DNA of 64,000 nucleotides from Valencia hispanica. Lineage: Eukaryota > Chordata > Actinopteri > Cyprinodontiformes > Valenciidae. A program made the position numbers and the translations under genes. The notes under the pieces are model-generated. The model searched no databases and was not told where the DNA came from. It saw nothing but the letters and a program-made list of their open reading frames with translations. Positions 49,405 to 62,200 of the stretch are shown one piece after another (the first letter of the stretch is position 1; every line of letters begins with the position of its first letter). The DNA lies in NCBI GenBank assembly GCA_963556495.2, contig OY747716.1, forward strand, positions 30,713,318 through 30,777,317. The letters run 5' to 3'.

Positions 49405-50130
49405 GTGATCAAGAGAGTATCGTCAACTCATCCAGGATATCAAAAAACAAGAACATCTAAAACAGGAGCTCAGACATTACATAACTCAGTTAAAGTAAAC
49501 TGGGCAAAAATGGCATCCATGTGGATGTTCATGCAATGTGCGCACCACTGCTGACCAAAAACAACACAAAATGCCAGTGTCACGTCTCGATGGAACTTTT
49601 GATAGGTGTGTCTCATTACATCTGACATAAAACCAACAGCATTTCAGGAAAATAACATCATACCTACACTATATGCAAACATGCTGGTGGTGGTGTTATG
49701 GTCTGGGCTTGCTTTGTGTCTTCAGGATTTTGAGAACTTGCCTTAAATTAAATAATCATGAACTCTGCTCTCTACCAGAAAATCCTGAAAGAGACGTTCT
49801 ATCTATAAATTCTGACCCTAAGCTCAACCACCTCCGTCTTATGCAGCAGGACAGCAATCCATAGCACAACTGCAACTCGACAATTAAATTGCTAAAGAAA
49901 AAAAATCAAATAAAAGATATTGGAGCGACTGAGTTGGATTTAAATCCAATCACGAAGCCTTGGCAAGACTTCAGACAAGGTGCTCATGCTTAAAAACCCT
50001 CCAGTGAGACAAAACATTTCCACAGCAATGTAAAAGACTAATTGCCAGTTGTCGCAAGCACTTCATAGCAGTTGTCATCAAGGGTAGCAAAACCTGTTTT
50101 TATTTATTCCAGTTATTTTTGTTGTTTATT
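49405..50130 (+). mobile_element. Tc1-like transposon remnant
   Basis: GAGTATCGTCAACTCATCCA, AACTGGGCAAAAATGGCATC, ACATGCTGGTGGTGGTGTTA, CTTATGCAGCAGGACAGCAA and ATCAAGGGTAGCAAAACCTG: the transposase gene of the same family as 55.2-57.4 kb, with the first third and both termini missing or decayed. Confidence 0.75.
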
Positions 50131-50327
50131 AAAAGTTTTCACTTGAGATACATAGAGAACAATGTTATGGTTGATATGGTTTTATAAAGCTTTGACCTGG
50201 TAATACTGATTCTCTCTGGGCGGAAATTGCAGGAATTTAAAGGGGTTAAAGACTATAAAAGATATAAGAACAGCATTGAGAATATTTTTGTCACCTTCAT
50301 GCCATGATTAGACATTAAATGTTCACT

Positions 50328-50660
50328 TAATGTTGGGTGACTGTGGCTCAGGAGGTAGGAGCTTGTCCTGTAATCAGAGGGTTGCTGGTTTGAACCTATG
50401 CTCTGGCCATCTCGATCGTTGTGTCCTTGAGCAAGACACTTCCCCTGCCTTGCCTACTGGTGGTGGTCAGAGGGCCCAGTGGCGCCAGTGTGTACGGCAA
50501 CCTCGCTTCTGTCAGTGTGCCCCAGGGCAGGTGTACCTTACCATCATCAGTGTGTAAATGTGTGTGTGAATGGGTGAATGATTGAATGTTGTGTAAAGCG
50601 CCTTGGGGTTCTCAGGACTAGATAAAGCGCTACACAAGCAGAGGCCATTTACCATTTAGA
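50328..50660 (+). mobile_element. tRNA-derived SINE (full length)
   Basis: The head resembles a tRNA: box A GTGGCTCAGGAGGTAGG (about 50343) and box B GGTTTGAACCT (about 50388), the spacing of a pol III promoter. The body has GAGCAAGACACTTCCCCTGC, TGTGTGAATGGGTGAATGAT, GCGCCTTGGGGTTCTCAGGA, GATAAAGCGCTACACAAGC and a CCATTTACCATTT tail. A different family from the SINE at 46950. Confidence 0.85.
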
Positions 50661-51705
50661 AGGACATCCAACGTCAAGATAGCAGTTGCTGTAAAATAGT
50701 TTTGCCATTTTAAAACAACGACAAAATAATAATGGAAATTTTATTCTACTACTGATTATATTTAGCCTCTTGTGTTACCAATTTGCCTAGTTAACATTAC
50801 AGAAACAACAGTTTGTTTGTGTATATTCTAGACAATGTAGATCCTTACCTCAACTCTGGGATTTCCCAAAACAAATTCTAAATTTATTTCCATTTAGTTT
50901 ATTTAGTGTCCATTCACATTATTGTGGTCTCAAGGCATAGATTATGGATAGAATCAGTACCATCATCATAACAATAGAGATGGTGTCTGTGTTGTCTTAT
51001 AATTTTATCAAGTGGAAGCATCTGTAAAGAAGAACTGGTCCAAGCACTTAACCCTTTCGTAGCCAAAATTAACCCTAGCGCATGAAGAAGATTTATTATA
51101 AGCATGAACAACCGGAACCAGTCAGACAAATATGTTATACAAGCCCAGTGCTGCATCTGGCATGTTCCATAACAGACAAGGGTTGAAAACTCCAAAGCAC
51201 AAAACAGAGCAAAACAAAAAAACAGTCTGCCTTTCTGTTATTTTCTGAAAGTCTTACTGTTTCTTTCTTTTAAATCTTTGTTTACATATCTATGCTTCTT
51301 TTGACCCATTGTAAGCACCCTACTTACACTGGAAATGCGTTTTTTTCTCAGTAGTAGCATCTAGACTCAAGAATTTTGTTGTCAACTGAAAATCAGATTC
51401 TGGTAAATTTCTCCATACATCTCGAGTTTTACCATTACAGAGCACTGAATGATAATCAAAAGTCTGAATTTATACTATATTAGGTCACATCAAGCAACAG
51501 AATTGTTTTTATATGTGATGTTTTATAACTGAATATGTGTTTTAGTAGTTTCTTGATAGCATGCCTGCTGTTAAGGAGGAACAGCATGGAACATTTGAGT
51601 CATATTTACATAACGTATGCTTACTGTTAATGGTTAATGGAGGGGTAGAAGAGTTTAATCAGTTGTTTTGTATCATGGACAGTTATCTCTAGTGTTGATG
51701 CTGTT
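50661..51705 (+). other. Intron 1, no feature seen
   Basis: Unclassified AT-rich sequence. Confidence 0.4.
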
Positions 51706-52403
51706 TTGTATGTTAAACCAGTTGGGTGCCTTCTAGGGGATGGGGTCCTTCCCCAAGTGGAAGAGTTTAAGTATCTGGGGTTCTTGTTCATGAATGAGGG
51801 AAAAATGGAGCAGGAGATTGATAGACGGATTGGTGGCGCATCTGCAGTTATGCGGGCGCTGTACCGGTCTGTCGTGGTGAAGAGAGAGCTGAGCCGAAAG
51901 GCGAAGCTCTCGATTTACCGGTCGATCTACGTTCCTACCCTCATATATGGTCACGAACTCTGGGTGGTAACCGAAAGAACGAGATCACGGATACAAGTGG
52001 CTGAAATGAGTTTCCTCCCCAGAGTGTCTGTGCTCTCCCTTAGAGATAGGATGAGAAGCTCAGTCATCCGGAAGGGGCTCAAAGTAGAGCTGCTGCTCCT
52101 CCACATTGAGAGGAGTCAGTTGAGGTGGCTCGGGCAACTGGTCAGGATGCCTTCTGGACGCCTCCCTGGTGAGTTGTTTTGTGCACGTCCCACCGGGAGG
52201 AGGCCCAGGGGAAGGCCCAGGACACGCTGGAGGGACTATGTTTTTCGGCTGGCCTGGGAACGCCTTAGGATTCCTCCCGAGGAGCTGGAACAAGTGGCTG
52301 GGGAGAGGGAAGTCTGGGTCTCTTTGCTTAAGCTGCTGCCCCCGCGACCCGATCCTGGATAAGCGGAAGAAGAAGATGGATGGATGGATGGATGGATGGA
52401 TGG
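51706..52403 (+). mobile_element. Rex3-like RTE LINE, C-terminal part only
   Basis: A 218-codon open frame beginning near LPQVEEFKYLGFLF and running through LYRSVVVKRELSRKAKLSIY, YGHELWVVTERTRSRIQ, QLRWLGQLVRMPSGRLPGE, RGRPRTRWRDYV and the end [15 protein letters not shown] with LPPRPDPG, stop at 52360. It supplies exactly the region deleted from the copy at 27516-29572. The tail is (TGGA)n at 52377-52404. It is 5'-truncated but has no stops, so it is young. Confidence 0.9.
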
Positions 52404-54217
52404 ATCATTATGTGGGAAAAATGTATGGTCGTATAAAGGTAATAGATTTCTTAAATATATAGAGCAAATAAAAACGGAAGGAAATAGAAGTTATATGGAG
52501 ACCATGTTTAAATGTTTTTTTTCTTTTTTTACAGTCATTAACATTAGACTTTTGACTGCCAAGCTTATTTAACTGTCACAATGTATGTCCATTTGTAAAT
52601 GTTTTGCCATAATATAAGTTTTTTTATGATTAATTCACATGTCTGTAGAAACATGGACTATCTGTATTTGTGACTTTGTGTCTCAAATCATCAGTGCTAT
52701 CCATGTATTATCAGACAAGGTGCTGTCATGCCTCATCCATGATGGCTCTTTCTCCTTATATGAAAGCCATTTTACGTACATTTTAGTATTGTTAGTCTAC
52801 CAAAGTGCCACTTGTCTGGGACTTTACTAAGGACAGAAGAAGAGCCAGAGTGAGTTTGGACTTCAAAGGCAAGGAGAACAAAGAAGAAGAATGGCCGACA
52901 GCCTGTCAGATCCAGTAGGAGTAACCCGAGGACAGTTTTATCCATCGTTCTGCAGCCACAGCATGCACAGCTAACTGTGCTGCGTGTGACACACAGATGT
53001 ATTAATGAGACGGCAGAAAACAGGGACGCCAGGCGATGTTAGCTTTAAAGCACAGAAATGATGACTCCTTCTTTATTCAGTCAGTCCACACTTCATAGTC
53101 TAACTAACTCGGGATTTCCATTTCTAAAATGGACTTGTACAGCAGCTAATTTACATATGTTGTCCTTCAGTGATACAGTATTTGTTATGCACAAAGGTAG
53201 AAAGAAATTATAGTCAAATAATTTGCAGAAGGTTTTAGTTATAACATCCAATGACAGTGATCATTGGGGAAAAATCTATTTTAAAAGTGCATATGTAAAA
53301 TTAGATTAAAGCAGGTAAGTATTTCAGTTTAGGAAATGCTGTAAAAAAATAATAATGAAACTATTAAGCGATAATATTTGAGAAAGATTTGGTATGCAGT
53401 TGTTTTGTAGATCTATTTGAATTGGTATGGCCATCTGTATTTACTCAGTTGTATTGTAATATGAGAGGGGCAGGTTATATAACAGTTTTTGTTATCTTCT
53501 TTCTGCTCCCTCTTTACTCATAAAATTTTCTTTATAGTTTCAATTACGCCTGATTTAGAATTTTTTGAGTGAATATGTACAGATGTGTACTGAAATTAAA
53601 TGAGTAATTTAAAGTGAAATGTACATCCTAATAATTGCACAAAAAGATGCATTAGACCAGAGCAAATACACCTTTATGCTTATAGAACATTTTAAAGCAA
53701 AACATGATAATATTTCTGTACAGGTTCGTCTGTCCTGGTGAAAATAGGCTGTAGGCTTAGGAGACAGAGGTGGGGGAGATGGACCCACAACTATATACAG
53801 TCATATTCAATAAATAAAATGTGTTTCCAATTAGGCTTGTTTGTCTGATTCAAAGTAACTTTTAAAAATAACAACCTTTAAGCAGGTATCAGATACACTT
53901 CTCATTAAGCCCACGTTTCTGTAATAAATTAGTTTTTTATTGGTTTGATTTAATATTCTAATCCTAAATGTTATGTTTTCATCAACTATAAGTCGAAAAT
54001 CATAACTAACAGAAATCAAGGTTTGAAAACATCAGTCTCTGTGTAATTCATCTATATAATGCGTTTCATTTCGTGAAGTGAGTTACTAAAACAAAAACTT
54101 TTCAATGATATTCTAATTTATTGAATATGACTGTATTAATTCATACGATTAAATCTCTAGCTCAAACATTTTCCAGTGTTTAAGAACTGGGTTCCCTCTC
54201 TGATAACGGCAATTTTT
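52404..54217 (+). other. Intron 1, mostly repeat-free
   Basis: No transposon recognised. 52800-53060 is compositionally balanced and might be conserved non-coding DNA. Confidence 0.4.
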
Positions 54218-54810
54218 GGCCTGCTCTACATGGAGACAAAACTGGTATAGTTTCAAAAACAGAGTCTGTAAAAACTGCACCAGAATAATTAAAACGTTTC
54301 TCCACATGAATTCACACAAACCGGCTTAAAATGCTGCAGCATGTCTGCCGGGCCCACTGGTGGCACTGTGACACTGCCAGAGAAGCACAGAAAAGAAAAC
54401 TGAGCATGCGCAGTCAACACGATGGCAAACACGACAAATTTAGCTTCAAATGAGAGCTTGATTCAAAAGCATATGGTGTCTTTGGTTCTCCGGATCCATT
54501 TTTTTGCTGCTGGTGATAGAGGAGGGACAGTATTCTAGGATCCATAATAAGGTCAGAATTTGCTTTATTAGTACTGCAACACAAAACAGAGTTGTGCATG
54601 CACGTTAAATAAAGGAATGGGGTGGCGACGTCATCCACTCAGAATAAATGCTGGAGAGCTCATAATCACAGACACAACTGACATGGCGTTGTGAGATTTT
54701 TCAACCCTGGGACCCGGTTTCAAACATGATCGTTTATAGTGTCTTGAAACGCCTATTCAATTAAATATCTTTGCTGCTTCACCTGGTTTCATCTCCATTT
54801 AGACAGGGCC
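54218..54810. mobile_element. MITE with inverted ends
   Basis: Left GGCCTGCTCTACATGGAGAC and right (inverted) GGCCCTGTCTAAATGGAGAT align over about 30 bases with small gaps. The interior contains CTGAGCATGCGCAGTCAACA. No coding capacity. Confidence 0.6.
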
Positions 54811-55196
54811 TTTGTCTCTGGGATTTTTGTTGCATGAACAGAACCTAGACTCAAAACCTAGACTCAAAACTGCCATGCATGATTTCATTATTGCAGCTCC
54901 ACTGGTGATCTCACCAAGTAATATGTTGTTTTAGCCTTTTTCTTCTATTTTCTTTAAGTTGGAGGGTTTGAGACCCAAGACAGGAATTACTTATGATGAA
55001 GTAATCCTTGAATTCTAAGAAAAGTAAAAAAGACAAGCTTCTTGGGATGATATGAATAAAACCCAGCTGCTTTAATGTTACATTACAATTAATAATACAG
55101 CTTCCATGCTTTGTCTAAATTTATGAATACCTTTCCAGCAACTAAAGCTCACAAATGGCCACAGGATATCCTATTTGTTTCATATCAAAATATCAC
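54811..55196 (+). other. Intron 1, no feature seen
   Basis: Unclassified. Confidence 0.4.
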
Positions 55197-57430
55197 GGAA
55201 CATTTTATTGTTTCATGCTGCTGAGAACAAGTGTTTGCCCTTTTTTATAGCCTTTTTTTGTCAAACTTAAATATTTTTGATAATACATTTTTAATATATC
55301 CAACAAAAGCCAAAGAGATACAACAACCCGTTTTTAAACTAGGCTATATTTACAAGTCAAAACGGCTATCCAAACCAAACTGGCCCTGTGTAAAAAATGT
55401 AATTCTGCCTTTGAATTAAATCATGAATTAACTGTTAAGTCAAGTCAAGTTTATTTGTATACCAGATTTCAGCAACAAGGCAGTTCAAAGTGCTTTAAAT
55501 GATAAAAACATAATACAATCAATAAACAAAAAATGAAAGCATACATTACAGTGGCAAAATAAATAGAAGGTTTGAAAGCTGGAATCCAAATTAGAATTAA
55601 TCTGTATTACAGTGATTATTGATCAAAGGCAGCTCTAAACAAATGGGGTTTTAGCCAGGAACTCAGTGTTTCATCAGTTTTACAGTTTTCTTGAAGTTTT
55701 TTCCAGATTAGAGGCGGATGAAAATTAAATGCTGCATCTCCATGTTTGGTTCTGATTATGGGAATGCAGAGTAGACTTGAACCAGAAGACCTGAATGGTC
55801 TGGATTGTTGATATAACAACAGGTTTTTAATATATTTTGGTGCTAAGCCATACAGCCATTTATAAACTAACATAGGTATTTTCAAGTTTATTCTATGAGC
55901 ATCAGGGAGCCAGTGTAAGGCCTTTAGAACTGGGGTGTTATGCTTTCCTTTCCTTTCCTAGTTGTACTGATTAGAGGTGTTCTGGATCAGCTGCAGCTGT
56001 CTGATTGAGTTTTTAGGCAGACCTGTGAAGACACTATTGCAGTAATCAATTAGACTAAAGATAACCGCATGGATGAGTTTCTAAAGATTTTGTTGGGACA
56101 TTAGTCCTTGAATCCTGGAAATGTTCTTCAGGTGATAGAAGGCTATCATTGTAATTGTCTTTAAGCGTTTCTGAAGGTTTTGGTTTGAGTCCATCATTAC
56201 AGCCAGATTTCAGGCCTGATCAGTAGTTTCTAGTTGTAATAGCTGAAGCTGTGTGCTGACTACTGATCGTTCATCCTTTGGTTAAAAAATAACCACATTT
56301 TTTGGTTCAGTTTCTCCAGCCCCACCTAAGCCTGATGACTGCCAAATGTGTTGAATCAACGAACCACTAAAATAAAACCTGTCTACATGGAATAGACTAT
56401 AAGATCTAAAAAAGAACAACAAAAAAACAATGTGTAATGCCAGTATCAAAAGACTATTAAGAGCAGATGAGAAACAGTAACTGACATGTATCATCCTGGG
56501 AACTGTTACAAAGCAATTTCTAATCAACTATGATTCCAAGAAGTCATAAAAGAAGCCAGATTAGATTCTAAAACCCGTTAGACGTCACTTTCCTCAGATA
56601 AGTTCAGAGTTCATGGTTCAAAAGTTAGAAAGAGACTGGGCAGAAATGGCATCCATAGGAGAGTTCCTATGTGAAAAACCGCTTCTAAACAAGAACAATA
56701 CAAAAACCCATTTCACATTCGTCTCAAAAAATCATTGCGAGAATCCTCAAGACATTTTCGAAAAATTTGTGTTGACTAATGAGGCCTAAGTTAAATATTT
56801 TAAAGGGTGCATTAGGTGTAGAACTAACAGTATTTCATTAAAAGAACATGATACCTACAGACAAACATGTTGGTGGTAGTGAAATGATCTGGGCCTGCTT
56901 TGCTGCTTCAGGATCTTGAAGTCTGATTGATCAAGTCTTTCATTTTTATCTCTACCAAAAATCCAGAGGAAGAATGTCATTGTTATTGTTCTGCTGCATA
57001 ATTCAAGCACATTTAAGTTATGCAGCGAGACACTGGTCCAAAGCACACCACCAAGTCCAACTCAGAATGGCTAAATTAACTCAAAATAAAGGTATTGTGG
57101 TTGTTTCGTCAAAGTATTGATTTGGTTGACTTCAAACATGCCATTCATCCTTCAAAAGCCTCCAATGTGGCTAAATTAAAACAATTTTGCAAAGATAAGT
57201 GGGCTAAGGTGTTACCACAAAAAATATAACCATTGTCAGTTATTGTAAACATTTGATGACAATTGTTGCCAAGGGTGAAACAACCCGTTAAAAGGTTTGG
57301 GTGCCAGTTACTTTTTTGTATAGACTAGGTAGTTTTGATAGCTTTTTTTGTATTGAATTATCTAATTAATTAAAATGGTTAAATAAAGACAATGGCTGAC
57401 CAACCTGCAATAAAACAAAAAATCCTCCAG
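55197..57430 (+). mobile_element. Tc1-like transposon split by an L2 LINE
   Basis: The left end (to 55437) has CTGGCCCTGTGTAAAAAATG and AAATCATGAATTAACTGTTA. The element resumes at about 56279 with AACCACATTTTTTGGTTCAG, GCCTGATGACTGCCAAATGT, GAAAGAGACTGGGCAGAAAT, AACATGTTGGTGGTAGTG, GGGCCTGCTTTGCTGCTTCA, GGTCCAAAGCACACCACCAA, CAATTTTGCAAAGATAAGTG and a terminal region near 57300-57430. Frameshifts and stops abound. Confidence 0.8.
55438..56278 (-). mobile_element. L2-clade LINE fragment inside the Tc1
   Basis: The 3' tail is at + 55440 (GTCAAGTCAAGTTTATTTGT). The minus strand reads MLVYKWLYGLAPKYIKNLL, RPFRSSGSSLL, RTKHGDAAFNFHPPLIWKKL and LKPHLFRAAFDQ, the end of L2 ORF2. GTTAA occurs at both junctions (about 55435 and 56280), a possible short duplication. 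Confidence 0.85.
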
Positions 57431-57844
57431 TGTTTGGAGGGCGAGGTTCACTAAGCTTCTCTGTTATCAAGAGATGATTTGTTAAAATCAACCATTATCA
57501 GTGTATGTATGTGTAAGAGATAGGATACCAGAAAGCAAGTGTGAGAATTAAAGGTTAAATTAGCTTGGGGCAGGGAAACTTTTTCACATTACTGTAGAGT
57601 GGACAGAAAGGTTACAAATACTTCATACCACCTTGTTTCTAAATTAAACTGATCAAACTGTGTTCTGACTCTATTTTTAGTGACCTTACAGAGATTGCTA
57701 TCACTGCTCAGATTGGTCTTTTCTTTTTAGTAAGATGTCTCTCAACTGCTTCATTCCTTCTCAGTAGGTCCACATAAACTGTATTTGGAGAAATAATAGT
57801 CTGACTAACAGTGTTGTTTCTCTCTTTGTGGTTGTCTCTTGCAG
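57431..57844 (+). other. Intron 1 end with acceptor of exon 2
   Basis: No repeat recognised. The last 40 bases are pyrimidine-rich and end TTGCAG at 57844. Confidence 0.7.
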
Positions 57845-58011
57845 TCTCCCAGTCCAACAGCAGCCTAAAGAAGCACCGAAGTAGGAGCATTTTTAGCCCT
57901 TTCTTTTGCTGCTTCCGCAACTACAATGACTACCATGTGGAGCCACCACCCATCAGTAACAAGACGCCTTCTCTGCCCCCTCCTCCAGAGGAGAATGGCA
58001 GTCCTCCTAAG
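57845..58011 (+). CDS. ctdspl: CTDSPL coding exon 2
   Basis: It follows a pyrimidine-rich tract and the acceptor ttgcag, and ends at AAG|gtaaag. With the one base carried from exon 1 it gives exactly 56 codons (residues 26-81), ending in phase 0. It encodes a basic stretch (LKKHRSRSI), then [10 protein letters not shown], then a Pro-rich acidic linker (PPPPEENG). The FFCCFR double-Cys motif is shared by all three CTDSP paralogues; in CTDSP1 the paired cysteines have been reported as palmitoylated, so a membrane-tethering role here is possible but inferred. Compared with mammals, the linker after CCFR is a few residues longer. Confidence 0.92.
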
Positions 58012-59247
58012 GTAAAGCTCATGTTTTTCTCTCATTGTTGGCCAGAGTCCAAATTATATACCATTAACATTTAGAAGACCAAATAGACCTTGAGGGAATT
58101 CGTTAATATTTAATGACAGGAATCCTAGTTTAACTCTAGAGCAAAGCAGTGACAAATAACATTCGCTTGGTTTCATTACAAAAAGTTTGTTGAAGTTTGC
58201 CTTGTCTTGCTGAGGCCTCGGGCAGAGGCGCTCTACTGCCTCACTGAGCTCTCTCTCCGCAGATTTTTCCATCTGCTTCAAACCCGTTGAACCTAGAGGT
58301 TGTTTACCATCCACTTCTTAAAAAATATGGGCTAGCTTCCCATCTTGCATTCTTTGATTTCTGCCCAAGCATTCAGTGGCATACAAAATAACACACACAG
58401 CACACTGAGCATACTTAGAAGCCCCTAAAAACAAACTCGTTCCCTCTTGGTTGGACATTAGAGTGCAACACGTCCTGCCATGGCAACACACGTGTGCACA
58501 CAGACATGCAATCACACCAGAGCCTCTCTAATCCCCATAAAGTGGGCCTTGTGTGTGTCCTGTATGATGGATTGCTTGGCACCAGCGCCTCCCCCTCTCC
58601 TCTTGTACACTCTGACCAGTGTAGTGAGAAAGTGTGAAGAGATATGCTTTGGCTGTGGAAAAGGGCGCCAAACCCTGAAGCTCCCCTACAAACAGTGTTC
58701 TGCGGCCAAACGCAGGTACATTGAGCTAAAAATGGAATCAGAATCATCACACTTCCACTCTTGTTTGTCTGCAAAGGTCTCACACTGAGGGGAGAAATCA
58801 GTTGTCTTTTAGAGACACTATACAGGTTGTCAACGCCAACCTGCTCCAGACCTCTATATAAAAAAATATGATCCCATTAATTTAGGATGATCTTTGAGCT
58901 CTTTCCTCCAAAAAAGCATTGTTTTAGTGAGACTGATTTTAAACTGGGCCTGCACCCACAGACCCTCCCAGTGGCATAGTGGTGCTGGATTTCTAACCAG
59001 ACGAATTTTGTTACTATGACAGCTCTGTTTTTTTTTTTTCTGTAAGTTGTTTTCACTTTCCCCTACTGTTTGTGCTACATATTCATCTCCTTCGTCTTTC
59101 CCCACTTTTACATTTGCTGGTTAATGTATTGCTGTAGATTTGTACTGTTGACTGTTTTTCTTTTCTTTCCATATTCCCCTCTTTTATTTTTTTCCATATC
59201 ATCTCTCTCAGTGCTTGTCTTTTTCTTTCTCTATTTATATTCTCCAG
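58012..59247 (+). other. CTDSPL intron 2
   Basis: 1236 bp, donor gtaaag, acceptor ctccag. No transposon recognised. The last 100 bases are strongly pyrimidine-rich. Confidence 0.8.
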
Positions 59248-59280
59248 TATGACGAGGTCCAGGTCATCCCAGTACCCAGT
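59248..59280 (+). CDS. ctdspl: CTDSPL coding exon 3 (33-bp cassette exon)
   Basis: A tiny 11-codon exon (YDEVQVIPVPS) between the acceptor tattctccag and the donor gtacgtatg, with phase 0 on both sides. It corresponds to the 11 residues ending QVIPIPS that distinguish the long (276 aa) from the short (265 aa) human CTDSPL isoform. Because it is symmetric, skipping it would keep the frame and join exon 2 directly to the PPAKFLLPE of exon 4. The pyrimidine-rich stretch before it (59150-59245) is a typical strong acceptor. Expression of either isoform cannot be judged from sequence. Confidence 0.88.
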
Positions 59281-62200
59281 GTACGTATGACTGAATTTCA
59301 TTTTTTCTTCATCTCGCTCCATTACTCTAACCTTCTCCCTCTGCTTGAGGTGCTTCATCATTCGGGTTGCATGCGACTGTTGACACAAAGGAGATTTTTC
59401 ATTCCTGGCTGATAAAATATTCCAGATTTTCCACAGTTATTGAGATTATGTACCTTCCAATTTTTTATGCTTTTAACTCTCCAGTCATCACAACTTTGAA
59501 AATATTGTTTCAGATCCACCAATTTTCCCCAAAGGCAACACTACATCATACAACATGTATTTCCTTGGAACTTAGGTTATTTTCCAGAGTATACCATGTT
59601 CTTTCCTGGAACTTCCATCGAACTTAGTCGTTACTTACCTGAAATCTTGGAGGCAGTTTTTGTGAACTTAGAGCTTACTTTGTGAAACATTCTTGGAAAC
59701 TTTCTGTAACTTACTTGCCTGGAACTTTTTCATACTTTACTGATCACCTTCCTGGAAATTATCAGGTGCTTTTATCAAGCTTGGATGTTACTTTTAGGAA
59801 TTTATCAGATACTTCCAGTGAACTTTCATGGGACTTACTGGTTACTTCACTGGAAATTGCATAGTTTTCCCTGCACATAGGGGTTATTTTGCAGAATTTT
59901 ATGGATCTTTCTTACACTTATCAGGTACTTTCCTGAAGCTTTCATGGAGTTTCATTGTTACTTTCTTTGATCTTACTGGGTCCTTTCAGGGAATCAAGAG
60001 GTTACTTTAGGATCTTATCTGGTACTTTCCAGAAACCTTCATAGAACTTACAGATAACTTTCTTGGAACTTGAATGTAGAGGTAACTTTGAAAAACATAT
60101 ATTGCATGTCTTGCAACTTACCAACAACTTTCCAGAACTGTCCTGGTACTGTCTTGGAACATTCATAGAACTTACTGGTTACTTTGCTGGAACTTTAAAT
60201 GTTCTTTCCAGGGGCTAAGAGAAGTACAGAAGTTACAAAATACTTTTCTGGAACCTTTTTGATACTTAATAGTTACTTTCCTGAAACATAAAAGGTAGTT
60301 TTTCTGGAACATACAGGTTCAGGAAAGTAACCTCTAAGTTCCAGTAAGATATTGATAAGCTTTGGGAATGTGCTGGGAAGTTCTTGAAAGTTCCATTAAA
60401 GTACTTGGTAGGTTCTGGAAACAAAGTAAACCCTTTCTGGAAGAGTGACCAGAAAAAGGTCCAGGGAAGTACTGGATAAAGTCCGGAAAGTACTGGGAAG
60501 GTAACCACTAAGTGCTATGAAAGTTCCACAGAAAATACTTGATAAGTTCCAAAATTGTTTAAGTTTAAAATAAATGCTGAATGAGTCAACAAATAGATGC
60601 CTCCCCCTTGTTTAAATTACACATTGCCAGTTTGTGCTGATGCTGCAATTCATTTAGCTATTTTGGAATATTTTAGATCCCTGTGGTTTACTGTGATTAC
60701 GAATATTCACACTCACAGCATCACAATGTCTGCAGCCAAGCTTTAAACTACACCACCCAGCAGATGCCTCCCTCCAATAGCAGGAAATGCATATGGTGTT
60801 GAGGGGTGCTCTTTGTGTTGCCAGGAGGATCAAAGCGGAGGCAACTTTTCTGAGGGGTAACTTAAATAACTCAAGCTTGGGTGGACAGGTCAGGTCTGTC
60901 AGAAGTCACCATAACTTTATACGTGATATAAAACCACACTCCCAAAGCTTCACACAGTCTAATTCTATAAAAAGTGACGCTGGCAATTCACAGCAAACAT
61001 TTATTCAAAATCAGATGCATTTTTTATGTGTGTGTGCTTTGACCCTGAAAACCTGCCCAAACCATTATGAGACACACTGTTATTCTGGTCTACTGCACCC
61101 TGATTAGTTTTCAGGTTTTTCCCTCTAGTTTGAATAATATGCTCTGATCACTCCCTTTACAAAGAACCTTATGGCTTAATCTCATGAAAAATTATATTGC
61201 ATCTGACTGGTGACAATGTGAAGGTCCCAGTTGGTCTTTCTTAACCTAAACTGCTCACCTGGTATGAGTAAATCTAATGAATCACTGACAGACAGGGTGT
61301 CATTCAGTGTCCTTGTTCAGAGGGAATTCTTCCTGCAGTACATCCTGCGATAAGACATGATAAACATAATCTGCCATGGAAAACCACGCTTAAACACACT
61401 CACATTCAGAAAATGCAAGGTACAATGAGTGGCAGCTCACTTGTGGGAATGTGTTTGTGAGATTGAAAGTGTCCTTGATCTTCACCTCTGTAGAGCCTGT
61501 GTGTAGTTTGTGTGAGTGAGGGCACTAATGTGAGTGGGGTGTGAGTGTGTACCCCCTATGGCTGAATCATCTGCCTCGTGCCTGTGTGTAACCCCAGGCT
61601 TTGGCAGAGGACACAATCATTTCTTCCTTTCATTGACCCTGAACACAGCACCAGTAGTGGTTTTTGATATGGGCAATATGACTCCCTACTCAGGTTTCTA
61701 CACTGCCAGTGCAAAGGTTTGCATGTCCGGTCAGTAACGAGTGGTCACCTGCTTGTTTTGCACAGTTTTGCCACTGTAAAAAAACAGGGGTTGGATTAAC
61801 AGGCTGACGTCATTTCTGGCTAAAGAAGCTGAAGTCAGAGTTGTGCTCTAAATTAAAATACCTAATTATCTGGATGATAACTCCAGATAAGTTACAGGGG
61901 GAAACCATAATATTTTGGCTGTCTTAAAAATGCTATTTATTTTTATATTTATTTATTTTTTTACTGGGAATTGTAGATTAAAAAATAAAATAACTTTGAC
62001 ATAATACATGTATAGTTTACCAACAAATCAATCAGAAATGGTGTGAAGCCGGTCAGATCTGCCTCTCTGGCTGCAGTTTGCGCTCCCGATACAAAGGGAA
62101 CAGAAAATGTGCATTAAACTGACAATATATTTTGTAAAATGTACAACTAAATTATGAGCATTAAGAATTTTATAAGATAGCATATTAATTGTAGTTTTAA

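Noticed and set aside
59083..59388. Minus-strand 101-codon ORF across exon 3
   Set aside because: Antisense shadow of the pyrimidine-rich tract and exon 3; basic low-complexity peptide without family resemblance.
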